A stretch of 64,000 nt of DNA from Alteromonas sp. 1_MG-2023 (GCF_030547075.1 NZ_JAUOQH010000012.1:1-64000); one strand, 5' to 3'; counted from the first letter of the stretch, positions 1 to 8,750 are shown. Program-made: numbers and translations. Notes: generated by a model from the letters alone, not told the origin.

Positions 1-65
1 CTCTCATTGCTAACCCAGAATCAATCGAGTTTGCCACAACACAACTAAGAGAATTAATGCGATGA
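1..65 (+). CDS. C-terminal tail of an unidentified protein (5' end outside window)
   Basis: The third forward frame is open from the window edge to a TGA at 63-65 and encodes a charged, helical-looking tail ending in ATTQLRELMR. The end of the reading frame just before an inverted repeat, convergent with the next gene, fits the end of a real gene. Only about 20 residues are visible, so no family can be named. Confidence 0.45.
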   Translation, partial: LIANPESIEFATTQLRELMR

Positions 66-104
66 AAAGGATCGAGCCACTTCTTGCAGTATCGATACTA
101 ACAC

Positions 105-145
105 CACTTTTTGTTCGTTACTGCTCCGATGACGAACAAAAAGTG
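105..145. repeat. 14-bp perfect inverted repeat between convergent genes
   Basis: CACTTTTTGTTCGT (105-118) is repeated in perfect reverse complement at 132-145 with a 13-nt loop. It lies between two convergent genes, where a bidirectional terminator is expected, but the T-run sits inside the 5' arm on both strands instead of after the stem. It is therefore not a textbook intrinsic terminator. Confidence 0.6.
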
Positions 146-196
146 AAAATTAGGTTAATTCGATACTATTGGTTTTAATAACATCAATAAAAGAAG

Positions 197-1438
197 CTAC
201 TTGCTATTAAACGCAGCCGTAAAATCGTGAATCAGATCATCGGTGTCTTCAATACCCACCGATATTCTAATCATGGTATCAGACACACCCATGGCGTCGC
301 GTTCTTCTGCAGTATTTTCAAAGTAAATTGTTGAAGCTACCGGTAATGCTAGCGTGCGATTATCACCTAAGTGTGTTGCACAAATTACCAGTTCAAGGGC
401 ATTTAAGAACTCAACAGGGTTTATTTCATCAATAAGGGTAAAGCTTAAAATTGCGCCATAACCTCTTTTTAACTGTTCTCGCGCCATAAAATGCTGAGGA
501 TGACTAGCAAGCCCTGGGTAAAACACGTGTTTTACTTTAGGGTGGTTGTCTAAAAACATAGCCAGTTTTTGAGAGTTTTCACACGCTCTAGTAAGACGTA
601 GGCTTAAAGTTTCCATGCCTAACGCAATCGCGGTAGCAGACTGAGGCGCTAAGGTAGCACCTAAATCACGCAAACCCTTTTTCTTAATTTGGGTTAAACC
701 CCACTGGGCAATATCTGTAACCTGGTAAGCTGGTTTAATATTTTCAAACCCTTCCCAATTGAATACACCAGTATCAATAACAGCACCGCCCAATACATTA
801 CCGTGACCAGATATATATTTGGTCAGTGAGCAAAATATTAGTGAAGCTTTCAATTCTTTAGCGTAGAAAAGCGGTGGCGGCGTCATGGTGTTATCAACCA
901 TGAACAAGATGTTACGCTCTTCGCAATACTGACCAATAGCACGTAGGTCGGCAACTTGCGTAACAGGGTTGGCTACCGTTTCGGTATAAATCCCTTTTGT
1001 ATTCGGCAAATAAGCTTCTTTAACGTTTTGGATATCAGTTACATCAGCGTAAGTAATCTGAACGCCGTAATCGGCCAGGGTATCGAAGAAGCTTCGCGTA
1101 TTTCCAAACAGATACTGGCTAACGATGAGGTGATCACCGGCCTTTAAAAGCGAAAACAAGGTGCTACTGATGGCAGACATACCCGTAGAGAAGCATAATG
1201 CCCCTAAACCACCTTCAAGGTCGTTGAGCATATTTTGTAATGCGGCAACCGACGGAGAAGAAGAACGAGAATAAACGTGAGCTGCACGTTTGCCCTGAAA
1301 AGCATCAATGATACCTTGGGCATCAGAAAATTCGAAAAGTACAGAATTAGAAGTGCTGGTGTGCACGCCGCCATGCTCTGGAGTATTGAGCAAACGATCT
1401 GCGTGAACCTGCCGGGTTGTAAATCCCTGTTTTGACAC
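197..1438 (-). CDS. Cys/Met-metabolism PLP-dependent enzyme (trans-sulfuration family)
   Basis: This 413-residue protein belongs to the fold-type I PLP family that includes cystathionine gamma-synthase/lyase, methionine gamma-lyase and O-acyl-homoserine sulfhydrylases. Visible signatures are the phosphate-binding region around CFSTGMSAI (residues 82-90), VDNTMTPP (181-188, cofactor-ring aspartate) and the Schiff-base lysine in SLTKYISGHGN (Lys207). Length is normal for the family. Translation starts with GTG at 1436-1438, with a GGAG about nine bases upstream. It follows the acyltransferase gene by 19 bp and probably shares its transcript. Which substrate is used (cystathionine, O-succinyl- or O-acetylhomoserine, or methionine) cannot be decided from the sequence, so no symbol is given. 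Confidence 0.85.
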   Translation of the reverse strand: MSKQGFTTRQVHADRLLNTPEHGGVHTSTSNSVLFEFSDAQGIIDAFQGKRAAHVYSRSSSPSVAALQNMLNDLEGGLGALCFSTGMSAISSTLFSLLKAGDHLIVSQYLFGNTRSFFDTLADYGVQITYADVTDIQNVKEAYLPNTKGIYTETVANPVTQVADLRAIGQYCEERNILFMVDNTMTPPPLFYAKELKASLIFCSLTKYISGHGNVLGGAVIDTGVFNWEGFENIKPAYQVTDIAQWGLTQIKKKGLRDLGATLAPQSATAIALGMETLSLRLTRACENSQKLAMFLDNHPKVKHVFYPGLASHPQHFMAREQLKRGYGAILSFTLIDEINPVEFLNALELVICATHLGDNRTLALPVASTIYFENTAEERDAMGVSDTMIRISVGIEDTDDLIHDFTAAFNSK

Positions 1439-1457
1439 GGGTGAACGCTCCGTTACG

Positions 1458-2063
1458 TTAGCTGGTTATACAGTTTTTTGGATAATGGGCGCAAACGTTA
1501 GCATAAAACGCATAAATAGTTTGCATTTGTTCTTCAATATCGTCGATTTGGTCAATAATTGGGCCAAGTACTACGGTTTTTGTCCTGTAATCGAGTCCAA
1601 TTAATTGAATTGGAATTTTCGCTTCCTTCGCGATATATAAAAACCCTGTTTTCCAAGGGTAGATGCTTTTGCGGGTTCCTTCAGGGGCAAGTCCTAACAC
1701 CACCTCTTCACTGTCTTTTATTTGGCGTACGATATTATTCACCACGCCATGTGCTTTGCTTCGCTCAATGGGAATACCACCTAGCTTTCTCACGATATAA
1801 CCTAAAGGCGGGGTAAAAATGGTGTGTTTTCCAAAAAAGTTCACCTTAAGTCGAAACGCAAACACCACCAATATGCCAATAAAAAAATCCCAATTGGAAG
1901 TATGTGGCGCCACCGCTAATATCACTTTTTTGTCGTTAATTAGTTGCCCTTTAACCCTCCAGCCTCGCTTTGTTAATACAAAACTGCCGAAGGCACTTAG
2001 CCAATGCGGCCACTTGCGTGGTACCTTGTTGCCCACTAACTGATGATGAATTTTCTTGTTCAT
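1458..2063 (-). CDS. 1-acyl-sn-glycerol-3-phosphate acyltransferase-like protein (PlsC family)
   Basis: A 201-residue member of the glycerophospholipid acyltransferase superfamily, acting at the inner face of the cytoplasmic membrane. The catalytic HX4D motif is present as His54-TSNW-Asp59, and the phosphate-binding EGTR motif is at 128-131 (APEGTRKS). A hydrophobic stretch around 61-71 could anchor it to the membrane. It is shorter than E. coli PlsC (about 245) and resembles the small PlsC paralogues common in marine gammaproteobacteria. These acylate lysophospholipid or other lysolipid acceptors, and the acceptor here is unknown. It is first in a two-gene unit with the downstream trans-sulfuration enzyme; no functional link between the two is obvious. 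Confidence 0.8.
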   Translation of the reverse strand: MNKKIHHQLVGNKVPRKWPHWLSAFGSFVLTKRGWRVKGQLINDKKVILAVAPHTSNWDFFIGILVVFAFRLKVNFFGKHTIFTPPLGYIVRKLGGIPIERSKAHGVVNNIVRQIKDSEEVVLGLAPEGTRKSIYPWKTGFLYIAKEAKIPIQLIGLDYRTKTVVLGPIIDQIDDIEEQMQTIYAFYANVCAHYPKNCITS

Positions 2064-2203
2064 TCTTGTTATTCTCTCACTACGTTTGTGTGGGTAAGCA
2101 TAAAAAAGTTAGCGGCATTTCACCATCTTTAAGTGATCATTGAGTAGTGATTAAGCAACGCTTAGTGTTCGTTTATCAAAAAAGTCAGCGAGTAACCTTG
2201 TAT

Positions 2204-2968
2204 ATGTGCATATTGTTTATTGCAGTAGAACAAAGCCAAAAATTTCCTCTAGTAATAGCAGCGAACAGAGATGAGTTTCACGCTAGACCTACCGCTAAGT
2301 CTGGGTTTTGGGATAATCACCCACATTTAGTAGCAGGGCGTGATTTACAGGCTTACGGCACTTGGATGGGCGTTACGCGTAACGAAAAAGTGGCAGCTTT
2401 AACTAATATTAGAGCACCTGAGACAATAAAAACCGATGCTATTTCTCGGGGCGAGTTGGTGGCCGACTGGTTAATTGATGAAGCGTTAGAACAAAACACT
2501 TACCTTGAGCAATTGCAGCAAAATCGCCATCAGTACAACGGTTATAACTTGGTTTATGGCGATATACGGTCGCTCGCGGTATACAATAATTTTGAAGACA
2601 GCCACGCAAAATTAAACTCTGGCGTATATGGTTTATCGAATGCGAATTTAACAACGCCTTGGCCGAAAGTAACGAAAGGAATAGACTCACTTACAGGTTA
2701 TGTGAGCCATAACGACACGCTTGATACAGAAGCCCTCTTCGCGATTTTGAAAGATGAAGCGAAGGCACCCGATAAGTCGTTACCGAACACTGGCATTGGT
2801 TATGAATGGGAAAAACGCTTGTCATCTATTTTTATTCAATCTCCTGAATATGGCACGCGCACGTCTACTCTACTTCTTGTTGATAGCAACCAGCAGATAC
2901 ATTGGTACGAACGTACCTTTAACGCCAAAGGAAATGTCACAGGTAACGTGAATTATACATTAGCCTAG
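2204..2968 (+). CDS. NRDE family protein (TANGO2/DUF833 homologue)
   Basis: This 254-residue protein begins MCILFIA and carries the family-defining NRDE motif (ANRDEFHARP) near residue 20, followed by the conserved AGRDLQAYGTWMG block. The reading frame is open to a GTG at 2147, but I place the start at the ATG at 2204 because the family begins Met-Cys, with Cys2 as the candidate N-terminal nucleophile. TANGO2 homologues have been tied to haem or lipid handling in eukaryotes, while the bacterial role is undefined. The gene stands alone, divergent from the acyltransferase gene and upstream of an aminotransferase gene. Confidence 0.85.
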   Translation: MCILFIAVEQSQKFPLVIAANRDEFHARPTAKSGFWDNHPHLVAGRDLQAYGTWMGVTRNEKVAALTNIRAPETIKTDAISRGELVADWLIDEALEQNTYLEQLQQNRHQYNGYNLVYGDIRSLAVYNNFEDSHAKLNSGVYGLSNANLTTPWPKVTKGIDSLTGYVSHNDTLDTEALFAILKDEAKAPDKSLPNTGIGYEWEKRLSSIFIQSPEYGTRTSTLLLVDSNQQIHWYERTFNAKGNVTGNVNYTLA

Positions 2969-3128
2969 TTGGTGCTTATTAAAATAGATTATGCCTACGT
3001 GTTTATTAGCGAGCAGGCAACTTCGGATATGTGGCCGTATCGTTTTTACTTTTGTGCTACCCCTTATTACACCTTGAAATACTCGTCTGCTTTGAAGTAT
3101 TAAGGTTAAAAACTGTCGTTTTTTGTGA

Positions 3129-3146
3129 TGAGTATTTCGTTTTACA
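3129..3146 (+). promoter_or_regulatory. Possible TyrR-box-like site upstream of the aminotransferase
   Basis: TGAGTATTTCGTTTTACA has the TG-N14-CA frame and a perfect right half (TTTACA) of the TyrR consensus TGTAAA-N6-TTTACA, with a poor left half. It lies 110 bp before an aromatic/aspartate aminotransferase gene, the usual type of TyrR target. One weak site is thin evidence. Confidence 0.25.
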
Positions 3147-3255
3147 GTAGTAAACCCGTTTTAATGACATATTTTCCACTATAAAGGGTCGTTTTTTCTA
3201 CCATCGGTGGCATAATGCGCACCTGCTATTTTTTGCATTGCAACGAGGACATATC

Positions 3256-4446
3256 GTGTTTGAAGTATTACCCCTACTCGCCCCCGACCCAATACTTGGG
3301 TTGTCAGCTGCTTATCGTGAAGATCTTAATTCTCATAAAATTGACTTAGGTGTTGGTGTTTATAAAGATGAGCAAGGTAATACCCCTATTCTTACTAGCG
3401 TAGCAAAAGCACAAACGCTTTTGCTAGAACGCGAAACCAGCAAGACCTATATTACCCCGCAAGGTAATCAGGGTTACATCGACAACATGCTTGCTTTGCT
3501 TTTAGGCAAAAGCAGCCCTGTACTACTTGCCGATCGTGTTGCTGCGGTTCAGGCGCCAGGTGGTTGTGGTGCGCTTCGCATTCTTTCAGAATTACTGGTT
3601 CGTTGTAACGACAACGCTAAAGTATGGGTAAGTGATCCTACATGGGCTAACCACATTCCATTAATTGGTTCTGCTGGTCTTAAAATTGAGACCTACCCGT
3701 ACTTCGATAAAGCGACGGCGAGCATCCGCTTCGACGCCATGATGGATACCCTTCGTGGTGCAGCGAAAGGCGACATCGTGTTACTTCACGGTTGCTGTCA
3801 TAACCCAACAGGCGCTGATTTAACTAACGCGCAGTGGGATGAAGTTTTAGCGGTTGCTAAAGAACGTGAGTTCTTACCTTTTATTGACGTAGCCTACTTA
3901 GGTTTCGGCGAAGGCTTAGATGAAGATGCTTATGGCTTGCGTCTATTAGTTGAAAACCTTCCTGAAGTGATTGTTGCGGCATCGTGCTCTAAAAACTTCG
4001 GTTTATACCGTGAGCGTGTTGGTCTTGCTGCTATTATTACTGCCGACACTAACACGCGTAAAATCGCCCAAGGTCAAATTCAATCTATCGCTCGTGGTAT
4101 TTATTCAATGCCGCCTAGCTATGGTGGTGCTTTGGTAGACATTATCTTATCTGACGAAGCGCTTAACCAAGAATGGGTTAACGAAGTAGATGAAATGCGT
4201 AATCGCATGAAGACCCTACGTGCCATGCTAGTTAAGAACTTACACGACAATGGTTCACCAAAAGACTTCAGCTTTGTTAACGATCAAAAAGGCATGTTCT
4301 CGTTCTTGTGTATTACACCAGAGCAAGTACGTGAAGTTCGTGAAAAGCACAGCGTATACTTTGTTGATTCTAGCCGCGTAAACATTGCGGGTATCAATAA
4401 CGAAAACGTTGAAGCGTTAGCAAAAGCCTTAGTATCTGTACTTTAA
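3256..4446 (+). CDS. Aromatic amino acid / aspartate aminotransferase (class I)
   Basis: A 396-residue PLP aminotransferase transferring amino groups between aspartate or aromatic amino acids and 2-oxoglutarate. The Schiff-base lysine lies in ASCSKNFGLYRERVG, at Lys246 when counted from the chosen start, the same number as in E. coli AspC. GCCHNPTGADL is the cofactor-contacting NPTG block. The frame is open from a TTG at 3238, but the GTG at 3256 is preceded by GAGGA (3245-3249) at six bases and gives the family's normal length. Whether it behaves as TyrB or AspC is not resolved, so the symbol is left empty. It ends in a bidirectional terminator after a stretch of degenerate repeats. Confidence 0.88.
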   Translation: MFEVLPLLAPDPILGLSAAYREDLNSHKIDLGVGVYKDEQGNTPILTSVAKAQTLLLERETSKTYITPQGNQGYIDNMLALLLGKSSPVLLADRVAAVQAPGGCGALRILSELLVRCNDNAKVWVSDPTWANHIPLIGSAGLKIETYPYFDKATASIRFDAMMDTLRGAAKGDIVLLHGCCHNPTGADLTNAQWDEVLAVAKEREFLPFIDVAYLGFGEGLDEDAYGLRLLVENLPEVIVAASCSKNFGLYRERVGLAAIITADTNTRKIAQGQIQSIARGIYSMPPSYGGALVDIILSDEALNQEWVNEVDEMRNRMKTLRAMLVKNLHDNGSPKDFSFVNDQKGMFSFLCITPEQVREVREKHSVYFVDSSRVNIAGINNENVEALAKALVSVL

Positions 4447-4454
4447 CTTTTAAA

Positions 4455-4540
4455 GGCTTTTAACCTTTAAGGGCTCTAGTTTTTAACTGGTTTAGCTTTA
4501 AGCAAGGTCAGTTTTAACTAAGCTCAGCTTTAAAATGACA
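4455..4540 (+). repeat. Degenerate ~17-bp tandem repeat after the aminotransferase stop codon
   Basis: About five units of 16-19 bp, such as GGCTTTTAACCTTTAA, GGTTTAGCTTTAAGCAA and GGTCAGTTTTAACTAA, run from just after the stop codon towards the terminator. They share a G(G/C)-x-AG-TTTTAA core but are clearly diverged. The region has no coding appearance. Confidence 0.5.
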
Positions 4541-4565
4541 GGCCTTTCGGTTAAATAACAAAATT

Positions 4566-4597
4566 AAAAAGGGCTGCGTGAAAACGCAGCCCTTTTT
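4566..4597. terminator. Bidirectional intrinsic terminator
   Basis: A perfect stem GGGCTGCGT / ACGCAGCCC with loop GAAA (4571-4592) is flanked by A5 on the left and T5 on the right, so it works on both strands between the convergent aminotransferase and YaiI genes. Confidence 0.92.
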
Positions 4598-4659
4598 GTT
4601 TACTCGCTTTTATTTTCGCTAGAACGACCCAATACATGGAAGACTAGACAATCCGATAC

Positions 4660-5109
4660 CTAGCGCGTACCCGCAGTAATCAGCCTGTCTAACGCATTCG
4701 CAAAATTCTGTTTATCACGCTGAGAAAACGCTTTAGGCCCACCAGTATGTTCACCGCTTGAACGCATGGTATCCATGAAATCTCGCATGGTAAGCGCTGC
4801 ACGAATAGATGACTTGTCGTATTCATCGCCTCGGGTATTCATGGCCATAGCGTTCTTCGCTAAAATATCCGCAGCCAAAGGTATGTCGCCGGTTATTACC
4901 AAGTCACCAGCTTCAATTTTTTCGACAATATAATCATCTGCTGCATCAAAGCCTGAAGGCACGATAGTAAGGGTAATGTGTTTATCTGGTGGAACAGACA
5001 TAGAATGATTGGCAACTAAAGACAAAGGCAGACCGGTACGTCGGGCTGCCTTAAAAAGAATGTCTTTAATCACGCTGGGACACGCATCTGCGTCAACCCA
5101 TATATGCAT
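4660..5109 (-). CDS. YaiI/YqxD family protein (DUF188, UPF0178)
   Basis: A 149-residue protein of the YaiI/YqxD family, opening with MHIWVDADACP, the family signature with two aspartates, and containing ITGDIPLA and NTRGDEYD further in. The family has a PIN-like fold with clustered acidic residues that suggests a metal-dependent nuclease, but no substrate is established. It lies 21 bp downstream of the last SDR gene and is probably carried on the tail of that operon's transcript. The shared terminator at 4566 ends it. Confidence 0.88.
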   Translation of the reverse strand: MHIWVDADACPSVIKDILFKAARRTGLPLSLVANHSMSVPPDKHITLTIVPSGFDAADDYIVEKIEAGDLVITGDIPLAADILAKNAMAMNTRGDEYDKSSIRAALTMRDFMDTMRSSGEHTGGPKAFSQRDKQNFANALDRLITAGTR

Positions 5110-5130
5110 GGTAAAATCTCGTTAACGTTT

Positions 5131-5898
5131 TTACGCTAGCATACCACCATCAACAATAACTGTCGTGCCTGTGGTGTATGATGAAGCATCAGACACTAAG
5201 TACAATACCGTGCCAGCCATTTCGTCTGGATCGGCAACACGGCCTAGCGGGATCACTTTAAGCGCTTGCTTCAAAATTTGATCGTTTGTAGTAAGGGCTG
5301 AAGCAAACTTAGTATCGGTTAAACCAGGCAATAATGCGTTAACGCGAATATTTAAACTACCGCATTCTTTTGCGAATGATTTCGTCATGCTAATAACGGC
5401 CGCTTTCGTAATAGAGTAAATACCTTGCATGTCGCCAGGTGTTACGCCATTTACAGAGGCTGTGTTGAGAATGACACCACCGCCCTGCTCTTTCATCATT
5501 TTGCCCGCTTCTATAGACATAAAGAAGTAACCACGAATGTTTACATCAACTGTCTTATCGTATGCGCCTAAATCTGTATCAAGGATATGGCCAAAGTATG
5601 GGTTAGCAGCTGCATTGTTTACTAGAATATCTAACTGACCGAATTCGCTTTTAATTTCTGCAAAAGCGGCTGTAATTTGCTCCATATCACCCACATGGCA
5701 TGCTAAAGCACTTGCCTTACCACCCGCATCACGAATAGACGAAGCAACTGCTTCACAACCATCAATTTTACGGCTAGAAACAATAACGTGTGCACCATAT
5801 TGAGCTAACAAACGGGCAATTGACTCACCAATGCCACGGCTAGCGCCGGTCACTAAAGCAACCTTGCCAGTTAAATCGAATAAATTTTTCATAATCAT
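5131..5898 (-). CDS. SDR family oxidoreductase (second SDR of the catabolic operon)
   Basis: A 255-residue classical short-chain dehydrogenase/reductase. It shows the Rossmann TGASRGIG motif (residues 18-25), the structural LVNNAAAN, an active-site serine in NTASVNG and the YSITK catalytic pair. The typical C-terminal TTVIVDGGMLA is present. ATG at 5896-5898 is preceded by AAGGA. It reads in the same direction as the other SDR and the acyl-CoA dehydrogenase upstream, so it probably oxidises a hydroxyacyl or alcohol intermediate of the same pathway; the substrate is inferred only from context. The closing VDGGMLA is identical in the neighbouring SDR, hinting at old duplication. Confidence 0.85.
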   Translation of the reverse strand: MIMKNLFDLTGKVALVTGASRGIGESIARLLAQYGAHVIVSSRKIDGCEAVASSIRDAGGKASALACHVGDMEQITAAFAEIKSEFGQLDILVNNAAANPYFGHILDTDLGAYDKTVDVNIRGYFFMSIEAGKMMKEQGGGVILNTASVNGVTPGDMQGIYSITKAAVISMTKSFAKECGSLNIRVNALLPGLTDTKFASALTTNDQILKQALKVIPLGRVADPDEMAGTVLYLVSDASSYTTGTTVIVDGGMLA

Positions 5899-5968
5899 TT
5901 TTCCTTTTTAAATCTGTCGCACTTTTATCAAAAGCTAGAACTTTTATCTGACGTAAGAAATTGAGTGT

Positions 5969-6733
5969 TTAAGCCAACATGCCGCCATCAAGTACTACGG
6001 ATTGCCCTGTCATGAACGACGACTCGTCGCTGCACAACCATGCTATTGCGTTGGCTATTTCTTCAGGCTTACCTAAGCGTTTCATTGGGTTTGCACCCAC
6101 CATGGCTTTTTGTCCACGCTCGTCTAATTTAGACAACACGCCTTGCACCATTGGGGTATCTACAAAGCTTGGACACACAGCATTAATGCGAATGTTCGCT
6201 CGGGCATATTCCACTGCCGCCGATTTAGTTAACCCAATAACACCATGCTTAGAAGCACTGTAGGCACTTATCATGGGGGCTGAACGCAGGCCTGCCACTG
6301 AAGCAATATTGATAATGTGACCACCACCGTTTACCGTCATGTGTTTAAGCGCATTCTTCATGCAATACCACACGCCAGCAAGATTCACCTGAATGTTCTT
6401 CATGAACATGGCATCGTCTACTTCGGTAAGTGGCGCTGGAAAATGATCGATACCTGCATTATTGATGATCACGTCAATCTTGGCCTGTTGTGACAACGCA
6501 GTGTCGAACATGGCTTTTACATCGTCAGGCTCGGTAACATCAACCTTTACCGCATAGGCATTTCCACCAGCCTGTTTGAGCGCGTGAACTAATGCCTCAG
6601 CAGCATCCATATTCAAATCAGCAACGCCAACAAGCGCACCACGCTTACACAATACTTGAGCAGAGGCCGCGCCAATACCAGAGCCACCCCCGGTAATAAG
6701 GATATGTTTACCTTCTACATTAGAAGCTACCAT
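5969..6733 (-). CDS. SDR family oxidoreductase (first SDR; 3-hydroxyacyl/3-hydroxybutyrate dehydrogenase-like)
   Basis: A 254-residue classical SDR with TGGGSGIG, NNAGIDH, the catalytic serine in NIASVAG and YSASK. The frame extends to 6772, but the ATG at 6731-6733 has a good GGAG eight bases upstream while the ATG at 6772 has none, so the shorter form is chosen. The sequence resembles 3-hydroxybutyrate/3-hydroxyacyl-CoA dehydrogenases of the FabG type. It sits 75 bp downstream of the acyl-CoA dehydrogenase gene on the same strand and could supply the hydroxyacyl oxidation step after it. The exact substrate is unknown. Confidence 0.85.
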   Translation of the reverse strand: MVASNVEGKHILITGGGSGIGAASAQVLCKRGALVGVADLNMDAAEALVHALKQAGGNAYAVKVDVTEPDDVKAMFDTALSQQAKIDVIINNAGIDHFPAPLTEVDDAMFMKNIQVNLAGVWYCMKNALKHMTVNGGGHIINIASVAGLRSAPMISAYSASKHGVIGLTKSAAVEYARANIRINAVCPSFVDTPMVQGVLSKLDERGQKAMVGANPMKRLGKPEEIANAIAWLCSDESSFMTGQSVVLDGGMLA

Positions 6734-6808
6734 CGTTAATACTCCACCTTGTTTGTTACTGCAATCTGACATTGTTGATAGGTCATTATTGTGTCCTTTA
6801 CGCCGCTA

Positions 6809-8611
6809 TTAGAAATAACTGGCTTTCACATTTTCACAAGATGGTTCTTGCGTTGAAATAACTTCAATGTCGCGTTTGACTAGTGGTAATTCCCAGTTAA
6901 GAAAATATTCCGCTGCTGCCATTTTACCTTCGTAGAAATCACTGTCTTGACCGCTAGCGCCGTTAACCAATGCTTGTTCTGCAACATTCGCTTGGCGTAA
7001 CCAAATCCAGCTCACTACGCAGGCTGAGAAAATGTTTAAGAAGCAGCTTGCGTTGGTAAGCAGTACAGCTTGTTTATCTGAACGTAAATCGCTAGCTGCT
7101 TGTTGAATGAGCGCACCAAGTTGATCTAAATAAGGTTTAAGCTTCGCCGCTAACACTTGAGCGCGAGGTGTTGTAGACGCTTTCATATCATCAGATACGC
7201 GAGCAAGTAGAACTTGTAGCCCTTTACCTTCGCTCTGCCACAATTTACGACCTAGTAAATCTAGCGCTTGGATACCGTTTGTTCCTTCGTGAATAGGGTT
7301 CAAACGGTTATCACGCCAGCACTGTTCTACCGGGTATTCACGGGTATAACCCGCACCACCAAGAATTTGAATGGCTAAATCGTTAGCTTTAGGGCCAAAC
7401 TCAGATGGCCACGCTTTAAATACTGGCGTGAGTAGTTCGAGTAATTGGGAGATTTCGGTACGCTTAGCGGTATCTTCTTCTGTCTCTAATGCGTCTATTA
7501 ACGTGCTGCCGTACAAACAAAGCGCCATACCACCTTCACAATAAGACTTTTGCGCTAAAAGCATACGGCGCACGTCACCGTGGTTAATAATAGGTGTTGC
7601 GTCATCTTCCGGGGCTAATTTAGGCGCTGCACGGCCTTGGGTGCGGTCTTTTGCATACTCTAACGAATAGCGGTAACCACGATAACCAATCATTGCGGCA
7701 CCGTAGCCGACACCTATACGTGCTTCGTTCATCATCATAAACATATAGCGCAGGCCTTGGTGTGGTTCACCCACTAGGTAACCATGACAATCACCATTTT
7801 CACCAAACGTAAGCGCAGTAGAAGTCGTGCCACGATAGCCCATTTTGTGGATAAGCCCTGCTAAAGACACATCGTTACGTGGGCCTGGGTTACCGTTTTC
7901 ATCTAAGCGGTACTTAGGCACTACAAATAACGAGATACCTTTTACGCCCGCGGGGCCGCCAGGAATTTTCGCTAATACTAGATGCACAATGTTATCTGAT
8001 AATTCATGTTCGCCAGCAGAGATATAAAGCTTACTGCCTTTAACTCGATAGGTACCATCGTCTTGTGGCGTCGCTGAAGAGCGTATGTCCGCTAAACCGG
8101 ATCCTGCATGAGGTTCGGTTAGCGCCATAGTACCGGTGAAATCACCTGTCAGCATTTTAGGTAGAAACGCTTGCTTAGTTTCTTCGTTAGCAAAATGTTT
8201 AACTACGTTGGCTGCTGCTGCCGTTAAGAAAGGATATGCTGTAGTCGAAGGGTTTGCCGCTAAGAAATAACCCGCACATGCGTTCATAATGGTTACAGGT
8301 AGTTGCATACCGCCATCTTCATAATCGAAATGGCCCGCAATAAAGCCTGACTCGCGGTAAGTATCAAATGCTTTTTTCACCTCATCAATCATGGTCACCT
8401 TGGTGCCATCGAAAGTAGGTTCGTCTTTATCAGCAATAGCATTGTGAGGTAGAAACAGCTCTTCAGCCATTTTCTCAGCCATATCAATAATGGCGTTAAA
8501 TGTTTCTACGTTATGTTCATCAAACCGAGGTTTCTCACAAAGAGACTGGGTATTTAATACTTCATAAAGTTGGAATTGCATTTCCCGACGGGGAATAAGT
8601 TGATCAGCCAT
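6809..8611 (-). CDS. Acyl-CoA dehydrogenase, ~600-aa DmdC-like subfamily
   Basis: A 600-residue FAD enzyme with N-terminal, middle (MALTEPHAGSGLADI) and C-terminal acyl-CoA dehydrogenase domains plus the extra C-terminal domain typical of the DmdC / 3-methylmercaptopropionyl-CoA dehydrogenase group. The catalytic base should be the glutamate in IHEGTNGIQALDLLGRK (about residue 442). ATG at 8611 with GGA seven bases upstream is preferred over the GTG at 8623. It would pass electrons to ETF, whose genes lie 10 kb away. It is first in an operon with two SDRs and is transcribed divergently from an AraC-type regulator. DmdC-like proteins are often annotated loosely, and a role in DMSP breakdown should not be assumed: no dmdA, dmdB or dmdD is present here. 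Confidence 0.85.
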   Translation of the reverse strand: MADQLIPRREMQFQLYEVLNTQSLCEKPRFDEHNVETFNAIIDMAEKMAEELFLPHNAIADKDEPTFDGTKVTMIDEVKKAFDTYRESGFIAGHFDYEDGGMQLPVTIMNACAGYFLAANPSTTAYPFLTAAAANVVKHFANEETKQAFLPKMLTGDFTGTMALTEPHAGSGLADIRSSATPQDDGTYRVKGSKLYISAGEHELSDNIVHLVLAKIPGGPAGVKGISLFVVPKYRLDENGNPGPRNDVSLAGLIHKMGYRGTTSTALTFGENGDCHGYLVGEPHQGLRYMFMMMNEARIGVGYGAAMIGYRGYRYSLEYAKDRTQGRAAPKLAPEDDATPIINHGDVRRMLLAQKSYCEGGMALCLYGSTLIDALETEEDTAKRTEISQLLELLTPVFKAWPSEFGPKANDLAIQILGGAGYTREYPVEQCWRDNRLNPIHEGTNGIQALDLLGRKLWQSEGKGLQVLLARVSDDMKASTTPRAQVLAAKLKPYLDQLGALIQQAASDLRSDKQAVLLTNASCFLNIFSACVVSWIWLRQANVAEQALVNGASGQDSDFYEGKMAAAEYFLNWELPLVKRDIEVISTQEPSCENVKASYF

Positions 8612-8641
8612 TTCGATATCCACTACTAATATTGTTAATAC

Positions 8642-8689
8642 ATTGTGTCATATTCGTTACCATGCCATTATTGTCATTTATGACACAAT
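8642..8689. promoter_or_regulatory. Operator-like palindromes between acyl-CoA dehydrogenase and AraC/GlxA regulator
   Basis: ATTGTGTCATA (8642-8652) recurs as its perfect reverse complement at 8679-8689. The second arm is itself half of a tighter palindrome, TGTCA-TTTA-TGACA (8672-8685). Three copies of the TGTCA half-site within 48 bp in a divergent promoter suggest an operator, most simply for the adjacent regulator. Confidence 0.5.
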
Positions 8690-8750
8690 CATGGCCATTT
8701 ACGCCAACAATCACTATTAGTTATCGTATTTAATAAGCTGCATTATTTTT

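Noticed and set aside
6809-8611. DMSP demethylation pathway (dmdC)
   Set aside because: The protein belongs to the same subfamily, but dmdA, dmdB and dmdD are absent and DmdC-like enzymes have several substrates.
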